Shown here piece by piece: positions 43,399 through 52,620 of a DNA stretch of 64,000 bases. Made by a program: the position numbers and the translations under genes. Location: contig NZ_BQYI01000001.1 of the NCBI RefSeq assembly GCF_027923405.1, forward strand, positions 2,830,501 to 2,894,500, written 5' to 3'. The notes under the pieces were generated by a model. It searched no databases. It was not told where the DNA came from and saw nothing but the letters and a program-made list of their open reading frames with translations. The first letter of the stretch is position 1. Every line of letters begins with the position of its first letter. This DNA is from Paenibacillus sp. YYML68. GTDB lineage: Bacteria; Bacillota; Bacilli; Paenibacillales; NBRC-103111.

Positions 43399-45930
43399 TC
43401 ACCCCCGAGGCTTCGCCCTGCGGGTCGGCGCCTCCGACAGCGGATCGTCCGGCCACACGTGCTTCGGGTAACGACCCTTCAAGTCCTTCTTCACCTCGAA
43501 GTATGCATCCCGCCAGAAGCTGGCAAGATCACGCGTCACCTGAACCGGACGATGCGCCGGCGACAGCAGATGCAGCACGAGCGGCACCTTGCCGCAGGCG
43601 ATGCGCGGCGTCTCGAACAGGCCGAACATCTCCTGCAGCCGCACTGCCAGCACCGGCGCATCGGGATCGCTGTAATCGATTGGGATGCGCGAGCCGCTCG
43701 GCACCGTCCAATGCGTCGGCGCCTCCTTCTCCAGCTCCTGGCGCTCCGTCCAGGAGAGCATTCCCTCCAGCAACGCGGCTGGCTGTAGCCGCTGCAGCTC
43801 CTCGCGCTGCTTCATCCCGTAGGCGTGAGGGGCAAGCCACTCCTCCAGCCCGCCGAGCAGCGCTTCATCGGACATGTCCGGCCACGGTGACCCGACATGG
43901 CGGTGCATGAACGCAAGCCGTTCGCGCAGCTGCTGCGCCGCCTTCGACCACGTTAGCAGCCCGAGTCCTTCGTGCCGAATGCCTTCGAGCAGGGCGGCCA
44001 GCAGCGCATCAGGCTCGGGCCTAGGCAGCACCGCTTCCTTCAGCAGGAGCGCGCCGAGTCGCTCGCGGCGGCGCGCTCTCACATTGCGCGCCTCGACGTC
44101 CCAATAGACGAGCTCCTCACGTTGAATCAGATCACCAAGATGCGTATACAGCTCCTCCAGCGTGACTGGCGCAGCAAGCCGTATGCGGCTGTCCGCGCCT
44201 ACGTCGTCGACATCAGCCGCGACGACATACGGAGCGAGCGACAAGCTCTGCATGCTCGCGAAGATGGCGCCCCGGCCGTTCGCCAGCAGGAATCGGCCGT
44301 CGCCGCGGTTCTGGGCGATCCGGTCCGGATACGCCAGCGCCAGCAGCAGGCCGCTGGCGTCCTCCTCGCCCGGGCGTGACCAGCCCGGGCCTGCGCCGAC
44401 CGCGCGCTTCCACTGCGCGGCCTCCTCCGCGACGCGGCGCTTCGCCGCCGCGTCAGCACCTGCTTCGCCGCCCGCCCGTCCCGGGGCGGCGGCCCAGTCC
44501 CGCAGCGCCGCGAGCCGGCGGCGCACATCGCTGTCGGCGCGCCCGTCCCCCGGCGCGCCTGCAACAGGCTCGGAGCGGAAGGCATCCCGCTCCTGCAACA
44601 GGGCCGCCAGCTCGCAGGCGGCCCCACCTAGGCCCAGCGGCTTCGCGCGCAGGGCCATATGGGCCAGGCGCGGCTCCATGCCGAGCCGCGCCATCGCCTG
44701 GCCGTGGGCGGTCAGCGCCCCGGCCGCATCCAGTGCGCCGAGCTGGCGCAGCAGCTCGGCGGCCTCCCGGTACGCCGCAGCAGGCGGCGGCGTCAGCCAG
44801 CTGAGCGCGTCGGGGCTCGTCCCCCACGCGGCCAGCTCCAGCGCGAGCGGCGCGAGATCCGCCTCCGCCATCTCCGGCGTGCGGTGCTCCGCCATCGCAC
44901 GCTCCTCCTCCGGCGACCAGAGACGGTAGCAGACGCCCGGGCCTTGACGGCCCGCGCGTCCGCGCCGCTGGTCGGCAGACGCTCTCGACACCTGCACCGT
45001 GTCGAGCCGAGTCATCCCTGTACGCGGTGAATAACGCGGCGTACGGGCAAGGCCGCTGTCGACGACGATGCGTACACCGTCGACCGTCAAGCTTGACTCG
45101 GCGATCGTCGTCGCGAGTACAGCCTTGCGCGTGCCGGGCGGGGCGGGCCGAAGCGCCAGCTCCTGTGCCGAGGGCGGCAGCATCCCGTACAGCGGATGCA
45201 CCGCAAGACCCGGCAGCTGAGCCCGCAGCCCGGCGAGCATCGACTCGACGCGGCGAATTTCCCCCGCGCCCGGCAAGAACACGAGCAGGTCGCCTTCCTG
45301 CTTCGCGTATGCCTCCTGGATCACCCGCACGACCGCCTGCTCGAGCTTCTCGCTTGATAGGCGCGGCCGATGGAGCGTCTCCACCGGATACGCTCGCCCC
45401 TCACAGACGAGCACCGGCGCATCGTTCATCAGCTTCGCGACAGCGGCAGCATCCAGCGTTGCGGACATGACCAACAGACGGAGCTCGTCTCGCAGCACCG
45501 ATTGCGACTCAAGACTTAGCGCGAGCCCGAGATCGGCCTGCAGGTTACGTTCATGGAATTCATCGAACAAGACAATGCCTGTATCCTCCAGCATCGGGTC
45601 CGATTGCAGCATACGGGTCAGCACACCCTCGGTCACGACCTCGATGCGCGTCTTCGCGCTCACCTTCGTCTCCAGACGCACCCGGTAGCCGACCGTATCC
45701 CCGACCTGCTCCCCGAGCGACTGCGCCATATAGCGGGCTGCTGACTTCGCCGCCAGTCTACGCGGCTCGAGCATGACGATTTTGCGTCCATTCAGCCACG
45801 GCTCCTCCAGCAGCGCCAACGGTACCCGAGTCGTCTTACCGGCTCCCGGCTCTGCGACGAGCACAGCTCGGGTATGATCGCGCAGCAGCCCTAGCAGCTC
45901 TGGCAGCCGCGCTTCGATCGGCAATGCCAT
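43399..45930 (-). CDS. hrpB: ATP-dependent helicase HrpB (DEAH-box)
   Basis: 843 residues from ATG 45930 (AGGAAAGATGAGAG upstream). Walker A AEPGAGKTTRVPLAL, DEAH-like box LFDEFHERNL (here DEFH), motif III SATLDA, motif VI QRRGRAGRQGPGVCYRLW, then the helicase-associated domain and the HrpB C-terminal domain (RYPKHVWPDDP near the end). The central part (about 44250-44950) is markedly more GC-rich and Ala-rich than its neighbours. Role: RNA helicase-like protein, substrate unknown in bacteria. Its terminator carries a group II intron. Confidence 0.94.
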   Translation of the reverse strand: MALPIEARLPELLGLLRDHTRAVLVAEPGAGKTTRVPLALLEEPWLNGRKIVMLEPRRLAAKSAARYMAQSLGEQVGDTVGYRVRLETKVSAKTRIEVVTEGVLTRMLQSDPMLEDTGIVLFDEFHERNLQADLGLALSLESQSVLRDELRLLVMSATLDAAAVAKLMNDAPVLVCEGRAYPVETLHRPRLSSEKLEQAVVRVIQEAYAKQEGDLLVFLPGAGEIRRVESMLAGLRAQLPGLAVHPLYGMLPPSAQELALRPAPPGTRKAVLATTIAESSLTVDGVRIVVDSGLARTPRYSPRTGMTRLDTVQVSRASADQRRGRAGRQGPGVCYRLWSPEEERAMAEHRTPEMAEADLAPLALELAAWGTSPDALSWLTPPPAAAYREAAELLRQLGALDAAGALTAHGQAMARLGMEPRLAHMALRAKPLGLGGAACELAALLQERDAFRSEPVAGAPGDGRADSDVRRRLAALRDWAAAPGRAGGEAGADAAAKRRVAEEAAQWKRAVGAGPGWSRPGEEDASGLLLALAYPDRIAQNRGDGRFLLANGRGAIFASMQSLSLAPYVVAADVDDVGADSRIRLAAPVTLEELYTHLGDLIQREELVYWDVEARNVRARRRERLGALLLKEAVLPRPEPDALLAALLEGIRHEGLGLLTWSKAAQQLRERLAFMHRHVGSPWPDMSDEALLGGLEEWLAPHAYGMKQREELQRLQPAALLEGMLSWTERQELEKEAPTHWTVPSGSRIPIDYSDPDAPVLAVRLQEMFGLFETPRIACGKVPLVLHLLSPAHRPVQVTRDLASFWRDAYFEVKKDLKGRYPKHVWPDDPLSEAPTRRAKPRG

Positions 45931-45978
45931 TCTCTCATCTTTCCTTTCCCATCGATCAATCACGCCATCGCGCTGCGC

Positions 45979-46383
45979 TTACAACCAATCTGCATAGCCA
46001 AGCCCTGTACTCGTCGCACCATGGAACGTATGCGTATGCCGCTTGACTGCGAGCAACGTCGTATAATAACCGCCGCGGAACGCGAACGGCTCATTGATCG
46101 TCTCGCTATTAATCAAATGATAATGGTCACCGTTAGGCAGGCCGAGTGCAGGACCTGTCGTGCCCTGCAGTCGATGAAAGTGCCGCCCGTCGATCAAGGT
46201 ATGACCTTGGAACGTATGTACGTGACCATCACCCTCGCTTCCGTTCACCGGATATGTAAACAGCTGCAGCTCATGCACATGCCCCTGTTCCTCATCGGTT
46301 ATAGCGCGAAAATAATGAGCATGGGCTCTCGGTACAGCGCCTACGTTCGAGCTCCATGCTCCAATTGTTTTTCGTATCGGCAT
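45979..46383 (-). CDS. ymaF: YmaF family protein
   Basis: 134 residues, very His-rich in repeated pairs: HAHYFRAITDEEQGHVHEL, GDGHVHTFQG, GRHFHRLQG, GDHYHLI, RHTHTFHGAT. The regular H-x-H spacing is the hallmark of YmaF, found in spore formers. It may bind metal through these histidines; no enzyme activity is known. Downstream on the same strand is the 61-residue membrane protein gene; upstream is hrpB on the same strand after 48 bases of gap. Confidence 0.9.
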   Translation of the reverse strand: MPIRKTIGAWSSNVGAVPRAHAHYFRAITDEEQGHVHELQLFTYPVNGSEGDGHVHTFQGHTLIDGRHFHRLQGTTGPALGLPNGDHYHLINSETINEPFAFRGGYYTTLLAVKRHTHTFHGATSTGLGYADWL

Positions 46384-46488
46384 ACTCCCGCCCCCTGACC
46401 TGAACTGACAGGCTCCGAATCCATCGTCCCCTGAAGCTCTAACCGTATGACTGACACATCATACGCGAGGGCAGTACCCCTTCATGCC

Positions 46489-46674
46489 TTAATATTGCTC
46501 TGGAATTGCAATCCAGCCCTTATAAATTCCCCAATAGAACATGAACGACACGACGAAGCCGATGCCGAGCATCAGCCAAGCCGTTCCCTTCTTCTTCTGG
46601 AAGGCGAATACGAACGCTAGGCTGAAGAACGTCCCCATCACCAGCAAGCACAGCAGCATAATAATTGTAGCCAT
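46489..46674 (-). CDS. Small two-helix membrane protein, 61 residues
   Basis: ATG 46674 with AAGGAG 11 bases upstream is preferred to an earlier in-frame start. Two hydrophobic helices (TIIMLLCLLVMGTFFSLAF and WLMLGIGFVVSFMFYWGI) separated by QKKKGTA. Inner membrane protein of unknown function; similar small proteins are common in Paenibacillus. Single gene before ymaF on the same strand. Confidence 0.75.
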   Translation of the reverse strand: MATIIMLLCLLVMGTFFSLAFVFAFQKKKGTAWLMLGIGFVVSFMFYWGIYKGWIAIPEQY

Positions 46675-46747
46675 TCGTCCAATCTCTCCTTCATCCCTCA
46701 ATTGTTGATTGTTTCTATGTACAGAGCCCGCTTGACCGCACGTAGCG

Positions 46748-46791
46748 AAAAAAGCCCCCGAAACGAGCCGCTAGGCTTGTCTCGAAGGCTT
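46748..46791 (-). terminator. Terminator after the 51-residue gene
   Basis: Imperfect long stem with ends AAGCC / GGGCTT and core CGAGACAAGCC / GGCTCGTTTCG, followed by TTTTTTCG on the minus strand, about 36 bases past the stop. Confidence 0.75.
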
Positions 46792-46826
46792 AATCGACGA
46801 TTCGAATCGATCGCGCAGCAGTTGTT

Positions 46827-46982
46827 CTACTCTTCCTCGTCATCCAGCAGGGAGTAAGACAGCTCCGCGAGAAGCTGCTGCTGCTCTTCCTTCGATAACG
46901 ATGTATTCGTATCCAGCTCCCGATAGATCGATTCCTTGTCCGCTTCGAGCTCCGGGTTCACCTTGAACTTGACGATGTCCAT
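46827..46982 (-). CDS. Small acidic hypothetical protein, 51 residues
   Basis: ATG 46982 with AAGGAGG 10 bases upstream; TAG at 46827-46829. The product is acidic and helical, with VKFKVNPELEADKESIYREL and a tail LSYSLLDDEEE. A terminator follows at once. It lies between ricA and the small membrane protein gene on the same strand. No family name can be given; ribosome site, codon use and terminator support it. Confidence 0.7.
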   Translation of the reverse strand: MDIVKFKVNPELEADKESIYRELDTNTSLSKEEQQQLLAELSYSLLDDEEE

Positions 46983-47061
46983 ATTCGCAAGGCCTCCTTA
47001 ACATGTGTTAAGGTGAGTGTTCCCGGTGTCGTACATTCTATGCATCGTTCACAATTTCAAC

Positions 47062-47505
47062 CTACTCCGAGCACGTCGAACGGACGACTTCGCCCTGCTC
47101 CACATTGATCTTCTCCGAAATCGTGTCACGAATAACACCCATGATGAGCTGAAGCAAGTAGTTAATGTCCTCTTGAGACTGCTTGAACTCGCTTACGATC
47201 GGGATCGAATCGAGCTCGTCCTGCAGCGCCTCAATCTCACCCTCAATCTTCTCGACCATCTTCTTGTTCTCGAACGATTCGAAGGCGACGATCTCCTTCT
47301 GCTTCTTCTTAATCGAGCTGATCAGTGTCTGAATTTGGTCGTTGCTCGCAATCTTCTTCTCCGCCTGCTGATAGAAGACGACCTCGCTTGACGTTGACAG
47401 CATGTCAGCGAGCTCCTTCGCCTTCGCCATAATATCCTCACGCACGATCATCTCTGTGTTCGTGTACGTTTCCATTCCGCAATCGTTATATTTCTTCTCC
47501 GCCAT
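47062..47505 (-). CDS. ricA: RicA (YmcA), RNase Y-associated regulator
   Basis: 147 residues, YlbF/YmcA family: helical MAKAKELADMLSTSSEVVFY, LISSIKKKQKEIVAFESFEN and DSIPIVSEFKQSQEDINYLLQ. ATG 47505 with AGGGGG upstream, 15 bases after miaB, the B. subtilis order. In Bacillus it forms the RicAFT (Y) complex that binds iron-sulfur clusters, directs RNase Y and affects Spo0A phosphorylation. Cys residues at about 9 and 145 could contribute to cluster binding, but the usual ligands are not resolved here. Confidence 0.9.
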   Translation of the reverse strand: MAEKKYNDCGMETYTNTEMIVREDIMAKAKELADMLSTSSEVVFYQQAEKKIASNDQIQTLISSIKKKQKEIVAFESFENKKMVEKIEGEIEALQDELDSIPIVSEFKQSQEDINYLLQLIMGVIRDTISEKINVEQGEVVRSTCSE

Positions 47506-47520
47506 CGTGTCTCGTCCCCC

Positions 47521-48999
47521 TTATGCTTGCGAAGCCTCTGCTACCGGCTCCTTCACCCAATCTCCCTTAATATAAAACGTCGGCGTCTCCGTAATGTGCA
47601 CGTGAACGAACTGTCCGATCAGCTCCTTCGGCGCCTCAACGTGAACGAGTTTATTCGTTCTCGTCCGTCCAGCCAGTACATTCGGGTTGTTCTTACTCTC
47701 TCCCTCAATAAGAACCTCCAGCGTCTGACCCTTCAGCCGCTCGTTGCTCGCCTTGCTGAACACGTTGAGCGTATCGTTCAGTCGAACGAGTCGAGCCTGC
47801 TTCACCTCGTATGGAATATCGTCTTCCATATCGGCGGCCGGGGTTCCTTCCCGCGGCGAATAGATGAACGTGAAGGCCATATCGAAGCCGACCTCCTTCA
47901 CAAGCGAGATTGTCTCCTCGAACTGCTCGTCCGTCTCACCAGGGAAGCCGACGATAATATCGCTAGTGAGCACCGCGTCCGGGATCGCCGCTTTAATTTT
48001 ACGAACGAGCTCGAGATAATGCTCCCTCGTATACTTGCGGCTCATTCGCTTCAGAATCGCATTGCTGCCCGACTGCACCGGCAGGTGAATATGCTCCACA
48101 AGGTTGCCGCCCTTCGCCAGCACCTCAATGAGATGATCGTCGAAGTCTCTCGGATGACTCGTCGTGAAGCGTACACGCGGAAGGTCGATCTTGCGAATAT
48201 CGTCCATCAGATCGCCGAAGCGGTACTCGATATCCTCGAAATCTTTGCCGTATGCATTCACATTCTGACCGAGCAGCATAATCTCCTTGAAGCCTTGTCT
48301 GGCGAGGTCACGCACCTCAGCGATGACATCGTCCGGTCTGCGGCTCCGCTCCTTACCCCGCGTGTAAGGCACGATACAGTACGTACAGAACTTGTCGCAG
48401 CCGTACATGATGTTCACCCACGCCTTGATGCCCTCGCGCTTCTTCGGAAGATTCTCAATGATGTCGCCTTCCTTGGACCACACCTCGATTACCATTTCCT
48501 TACTGAACATCGCTTCCTTCAGAAGTGCCGGAAGACGGTGTATGTTGTGCGTGCCGAAGATGAGGTCGACGAACGGATGCTTCTTCATGATCCGATTGAC
48601 GACGCCCTCCTCCTGCGACATACAGCCACACACGCCAAGAATGAGCGAAGGCTTCTCCAGCTTCAGTTTCTTCAGGTGACCGAGCTCCCCGAACACCTTA
48701 TCCTCCGCATTCTCGCGAACCGCACACGTATTAAGCAGAATAATGTCCGCCTGCTTGCGATCCTCCGTGGGCCGGTAGCTCATTTGCTCGAGCAGCCCTT
48801 TGATCGTCTCCGTATCGTGCTCGTTCATTTGACAGCCGTACGTTTGGATCAAATAATGTTTGTCCTTGCCGATTTCCCGAAGCTCCTCCGGAATGCTGAA
48901 ATCGTAATGAACCTCTATTTCTTCTTTCCCCCGCTTCTTCGCGTCCGTATACGATGGGGGCTGGAAATATTTCGAATAGTCCTTCGTGCTCGTCGTCAT
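47521..48999 (-). CDS. miaB: tRNA-2-methylthio-N6-dimethylallyladenosine synthase MiaB
   Basis: 492 residues, radical SAM methylthiotransferase. N-terminal domain with [24 protein letters not shown] and [10 protein letters not shown] (three cluster cysteines); radical SAM motif [17 protein letters not shown] (CxxxCxxC); C-terminal TRAM domain ending with [16 protein letters not shown]. It adds the 2-methylthio group to i6A37 of tRNAs. The CGCMSQ and CIVPYTRG forms separate it from RimO. ATG 48999 with GGAGG upstream; promoter at 49055-49084. Cotranscribed with ricA. Confidence 0.96.
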   Translation of the reverse strand: MTTSTKDYSKYFQPPSYTDAKKRGKEEIEVHYDFSIPEELREIGKDKHYLIQTYGCQMNEHDTETIKGLLEQMSYRPTEDRKQADIILLNTCAVRENAEDKVFGELGHLKKLKLEKPSLILGVCGCMSQEEGVVNRIMKKHPFVDLIFGTHNIHRLPALLKEAMFSKEMVIEVWSKEGDIIENLPKKREGIKAWVNIMYGCDKFCTYCIVPYTRGKERSRRPDDVIAEVRDLARQGFKEIMLLGQNVNAYGKDFEDIEYRFGDLMDDIRKIDLPRVRFTTSHPRDFDDHLIEVLAKGGNLVEHIHLPVQSGSNAILKRMSRKYTREHYLELVRKIKAAIPDAVLTSDIIVGFPGETDEQFEETISLVKEVGFDMAFTFIYSPREGTPAADMEDDIPYEVKQARLVRLNDTLNVFSKASNERLKGQTLEVLIEGESKNNPNVLAGRTRTNKLVHVEAPKELIGQFVHVHITETPTFYIKGDWVKEPVAEASQA

Positions 49000-49054
49000 C
49001 GTTATAGTTCCTCCTGAACAGCGCCGTCAAGCCGCCGCAAAGATCGTACCCTTA

Positions 49055-49084
49055 ATTATATCATTAATAGGGCGGCTATGACAA
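49055..49084 (-). promoter_or_regulatory. Sigma-A promoter for miaB-ricA
   Basis: Minus strand TTGTCA (49079-49084), 18-base spacer, TATAAT (49055-49060), about 55 bases before the miaB start. Confidence 0.7.
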
Positions 49085-49106
49085 AAGAAACATCCACTTT
49101 ACGAGA

Positions 49107-49685
49107 TTAACTGAGTACGATCGTTCCCTTATCTCCATTCTTCACACCCGCTGCATTCGCCTCATCCGTATCAATGTGCATATCCAGCGCGAACTGATCG
49201 GATACTCGGGCAAGCACATTCTCGAACACAACGGCTCGCTCACCTTCCACTCGCACAGCAACCAGCTGCTTATCCGATATTCCCCATCTTGCCGCATCCT
49301 CGGTGTGGAAATGGATGTGGCGCGCCGCAACGATGACACCGTCTGTCAGCTCCACCTCTCCTGCAGGCCCTGCCACACGTATGCCGGGTGTACCTTCTGT
49401 CTTGCCCGATTCACGTACGGGCGCTGCTACACCGATCGTGAACGAATCGGTACGGGAGATTTCGAGCTGAGACTTCGGCCGAGCTGGGCCGAGAATTCTG
49501 ACCTTGTCGAACCGCCCCTTCGGGCCGATCACCGCTACTGTCTCCTCGGCTGCATATTGATCCGGCTGCGACAGCTCCTTCATCACCTTCAGCTCATAGC
49601 CCTCTCCGAACAATCGTTCGATATGCTCCCGGGTTAAATGAATATGGCGCGCCGATACGCCGATAGGTACGCTCATTGTCGTCAT
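49107..49685 (-). CDS. pduL: Phosphate propanoyltransferase PduL
   Basis: 192 residues, two PduL half domains: VPIGVSARHIHLTREHIERL and later GVIVAARHIHFHTEDAARWG, each with the His residues that bind zinc. It interconverts acyl-CoA and acyl phosphate. No microcompartment genes or N-terminal targeting tail are seen, so it is a cytosolic, housekeeping-type member linked to acetate/propionate metabolism. ATG 49685 with GGAGG upstream. It lies between the oxidoreductase and miaB. Confidence 0.93.
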   Translation of the reverse strand: MTTMSVPIGVSARHIHLTREHIERLFGEGYELKVMKELSQPDQYAAEETVAVIGPKGRFDKVRILGPARPKSQLEISRTDSFTIGVAAPVRESGKTEGTPGIRVAGPAGEVELTDGVIVAARHIHFHTEDAARWGISDKQLVAVRVEGERAVVFENVLARVSDQFALDMHIDTDEANAAGVKNGDKGTIVLS

Positions 49686-49746
49686 AGTCTCGCCCCTCCT
49701 AGTTATTCGTTCTATATTGCACTCTCCCCATTATACCCATCCTGTA

Positions 49747-49778
49747 CAAAAAAAGCATACGGTGTGCACCGTATGCTT
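49747..49778 (-). terminator. Terminator downstream of the 2-oxoacid oxidoreductase genes
   Basis: Perfect 11-bp stem AAGCATACGGT / ACCGTATGCTT with a 4-base loop, followed by TTTTTT on the minus strand, 16 bases past the korB stop. Confidence 0.9.
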
Positions 49779-49794
49779 CTCTCGTGTATGACAT

Positions 49795-50661
49795 TTATTT
49801 GAATTCTGCAACCAGCTTCTGGAACTCTTCCTCTGACAGCGATAGATCTGCTTTGTTCAGACCTTCCGGCTTGAAGCCTTTTACAAGGTTCTCGTAGCTA
49901 GGCTTTGATTTATCTTGATAAATAAGTCCCGTTACCAAGCTGTTCGTTTCCATAATTTTGTTCATCGCCATGACGCGGTTGGAAGCGTCGTAATCCGGAG
50001 TTTCTTCCAGATCAACGATGTTCTCCTTGAACCACTCATACGTGTTCACCTTGTTGAACGTAACGCAAGGGCTGAATACGTTGATGAAGGAGAAGCCTTC
50101 GTGCTTCATACCTTCCTCGATGAGCGAAGTCAGCTGCTTCAGGTTGCTCGAGAACGACTGCGCCACGAACGATGCGCCTGCCGCGATCGCTACTTCAAGC
50201 GGCGACAGAGCGGACTCGATCGAACCGGACGGCGTCGACTTCGTCTTGAAGCCTTCTGCCGAACGCGGGGACGTCTGACCCTTCGTCAAGCCGTAGATCT
50301 GGTTGTCCATGACGATGTACGTAATGTTGATGTTACGACGAATCGCATGCACCGTATGACCCATACCGATTGCGAAGCCGTCGCCGTCGCCGCCTGCAGC
50401 GATAACCGTCAGCTCACGGTTCGCCATCTTCAGGCCTTGTGCGATTGGAAGGGAACGACCGTGTACGCCGTGGAAGCCGTATGCGTTGATGTAACCGGAG
50501 ATACGTCCGGAGCATCCGATACCCGATACGATGGCAAGCTGCTCTGGCTCGAGACCCACATTCGCCGCCGCACGCTGAATCGCCGCCTGTACGGAGAAGT
50601 CACCGCAGCCTGGGCACCAGTTCGGCTTAATGTTATTGCGGAAGTCTTTTAACGTTGCCAT
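49795..50661 (-). CDS. korB: 2-oxoacid:ferredoxin oxidoreductase subunit beta
   Basis: 288 residues from ATG 50661 (GGAG 11 bases upstream; alternative start 21 bases earlier). PNWCPGCGDFSVQAAIQRAA and GIGCSGRISGYIN are the Fe-S/TPP-binding opening; GGDGDGFAIGMGHTVHAIRRN is the TPP motif (shown in part). It overlaps the alpha subunit by 13 bp. Together they oxidise 2-oxoglutarate or a related 2-oxoacid with CoA and ferredoxin. Common in Bacilli at this place near spoVS. Confidence 0.94.
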   Translation of the reverse strand: MATLKDFRNNIKPNWCPGCGDFSVQAAIQRAAANVGLEPEQLAIVSGIGCSGRISGYINAYGFHGVHGRSLPIAQGLKMANRELTVIAAGGDGDGFAIGMGHTVHAIRRNINITYIVMDNQIYGLTKGQTSPRSAEGFKTKSTPSGSIESALSPLEVAIAAGASFVAQSFSSNLKQLTSLIEEGMKHEGFSFINVFSPCVTFNKVNTYEWFKENIVDLEETPDYDASNRVMAMNKIMETNSLVTGLIYQDKSKPSYENLVKGFKPEGLNKADLSLSEEEFQKLVAEFK

Positions 50662-52400
50662 ACTAGGTTCAACTCCTGACAAAAGTTAGTGATTTCGGCT
50701 GGCAAGAACGGGTTACCGTTATATTTGAGCATGCTCTTCACTTTATCCGCATGACCTACGTTCAACTTGATAAGCTGAGCCAGTTGACCTGTTGCGTTGT
50801 TCTCCACAACGACAACCTGCTTCGCCTTCTCGATGAGTGGCTTCAGATCTTCAACCGGGAACGGATGCAAGAGGCGAACTGTTACATGGTTCGTCTTGAT
50901 GCCTTCCTTCGTCAAGCGGCCTCTCGCCTCGTCGATCGTTCCGCCGATGGAGCCCATGCCGATGATGAGGAGATCCGGATTCTCGTGAGGAGCATCCACC
51001 TTAATCGCATTCGTCACTTTCAGGTTGTTCAGCTTGTTCAGTCGCTTATCCATCATCTTCACGCGGTTCTCCGGGCTCTCCGATGGACGACCGTCTGGAG
51101 CGTGCTCGACACCAGTTACGTGATGAATGCCGTACTTCTGACCTGGTACAGAGCGTGGCGATACGCCATCTTCTGTCAACGCATAGCGCTGGAACATTTG
51201 GTTCTCTGCAAGCGCTGGAAGCTCACCAGTCTGCAGCTTGCCGCGCTTGATCTCGATCTTGCTGTAGTCAAGCAGCTCGCTCGATTGCTTACCCAGGGAC
51301 AGCTGCAGGTCTGTCAGCAGTATAACTGGAACCTGATATTCCTCTGCGAGGTTGAATGCTTCAATCGTATCGTAGAAGCACTCCTCAATCGTCGATGGCG
51401 ACAGAACGATCTTCGGAATTTCACCGTGTGTTCCGTGGATCATCGCCAGTACGTCGGATTGCTCCTGCTTCGTCGGAAGACCTGTACTTGGACCGCCGCG
51501 CTGTGTATCGACGATAACGATTGGGGTCTCCGTCATACCTGCAAGTCCAATCGCTTCCATCATCAGGGACAGACCAGGACCCGCAGATGCTGTCAACGTA
51601 CGCACGCCGCCGTAGTTAGCGCCGATTGCCATCGTACAAGCTGCGATCTCGTCCTCAGTCTGGATAACCGTACCGCCGAACTTCGGCAGCGTCTTGATCA
51701 AGTATTCCATGATCTCCGATGCTGGAGTGATCGGGTAAGCTGGCATGAAGCGGCAGCCTGCAGCAACTGCGCCAAGCGCGATCGCATCGTTACCGATCAT
51801 GAACAGCTTCGTTCTGCCGTCAGCAGGCGCGAGCTGGAATTCCGGAAGCGGACCGCCTGTCAGCTCAAGCACGAACTCAGCAGCCTTACGAACCGCCTCG
51901 ATGTTCTTCTCAACGACTGCTGGACCTTTACGACCGAACTCTTCTTCAACTGCTTTATTAAACACCTCAAGCGGCAAGCCGAGCAATGCCCAGGATGCGC
52001 CGGAAGCGGCCATGTTCTTAAATAGGGAAGTGCCAAGCTCCTCAGCAATTGCTGTGATCGGAACCGCGAATAAGCGAGCCTTCACACCTTCAGGTACTGT
52101 CGGATTTACTTTTGCATCTGCGATAATAACGCCGTTCTCACGCAGCTCATGCGCGTTAACATCAATTGTTTCCTGGTCGAAAGCAACGAGAATGTCGAGA
52201 TCGTCGGAAATGGCACGAATCGGTTGTGTACTGATTCTGATTTTGTTATTCGTATGTCCGCCCTTAATCCGCGAGGAAAAGTGACGGTACCCATACAAGT
52301 AGTACCCCAGTCTGGTCAAGGCAGTGGAAAAGATTTTGTCCGTACTTTCCACGCCTTCCCCCTGTTGTCCTCCGACTTTCCAAGATAATTGGCTAATCAC
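50649..52400 (-). CDS. korA: 2-oxoacid:ferredoxin oxidoreductase subunit alpha
   Basis: 583 residues, GTG 52400 behind AAAAGGAG. The N-terminal gamma domain (KVGGQQGEGVESTDKIFS, SSRIKGGHTNNKIRIS) is fused to the pyrimidine-binding alpha domain (FMPAYPITPASEIMEYL, ASAGPGLSLMMEAIGLAG, VVDTQRGGPSTGLPTKQEQSD). This two-subunit arrangement is typical of aerobic KorAB types. The promoter is at 52493-52521. Confidence 0.94.
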   Translation of the reverse strand: MISQLSWKVGGQQGEGVESTDKIFSTALTRLGYYLYGYRHFSSRIKGGHTNNKIRISTQPIRAISDDLDILVAFDQETIDVNAHELRENGVIIADAKVNPTVPEGVKARLFAVPITAIAEELGTSLFKNMAASGASWALLGLPLEVFNKAVEEEFGRKGPAVVEKNIEAVRKAAEFVLELTGGPLPEFQLAPADGRTKLFMIGNDAIALGAVAAGCRFMPAYPITPASEIMEYLIKTLPKFGGTVIQTEDEIAACTMAIGANYGGVRTLTASAGPGLSLMMEAIGLAGMTETPIVIVDTQRGGPSTGLPTKQEQSDVLAMIHGTHGEIPKIVLSPSTIEECFYDTIEAFNLAEEYQVPVILLTDLQLSLGKQSSELLDYSKIEIKRGKLQTGELPALAENQMFQRYALTEDGVSPRSVPGQKYGIHHVTGVEHAPDGRPSESPENRVKMMDKRLNKLNNLKVTNAIKVDAPHENPDLLIIGMGSIGGTIDEARGRLTKEGIKTNHVTVRLLHPFPVEDLKPLIEKAKQVVVVENNATGQLAQLIKLNVGHADKVKSMLKYNGNPFLPAEITNFCQELNLVWQR

Positions 52401-52492
52401 CGTTGTCCACTCCTTTTAAGTTCGCTGCCCTTGCAGCTACCCATGATCGTCCGAAAGACGATTACCACTACATATCTTTCAGTGTCACACAA

Positions 52493-52521
52493 ATTTTATG
52501 TCTTCAAGGGGTAAATTGCAA
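52493..52521 (-). promoter_or_regulatory. Sigma-A promoter for korAB
   Basis: Minus strand TTGCAA (52516-52521), 17-base spacer, TAAAAT (52493-52498), about 90 bases before korA. The rest of the 220-base gap holds no gene. Confidence 0.65.
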
Positions 52522-52620
52522 GGGTTTTCGACAAAATCAAAACATAGTAAATTTAGATCATATCCATATCACTACGCGATTAATCTGCTTGGTTTACATC
52601 TACAATCAAGATGTTAATAT

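Noticed and set aside
47527-49017. Long plus-strand open frame of 496 codons opposite miaB
   Set aside because: It is antisense to a complete, motif-bearing miaB gene, has Arg/Leu/His-rich composition and no ribosome site; a codon-bias shadow.
50751-52025. Plus-strand frame of 424 codons opposite korA
   Set aside because: Antisense shadow of korA with Cys/Trp-rich unnatural composition.
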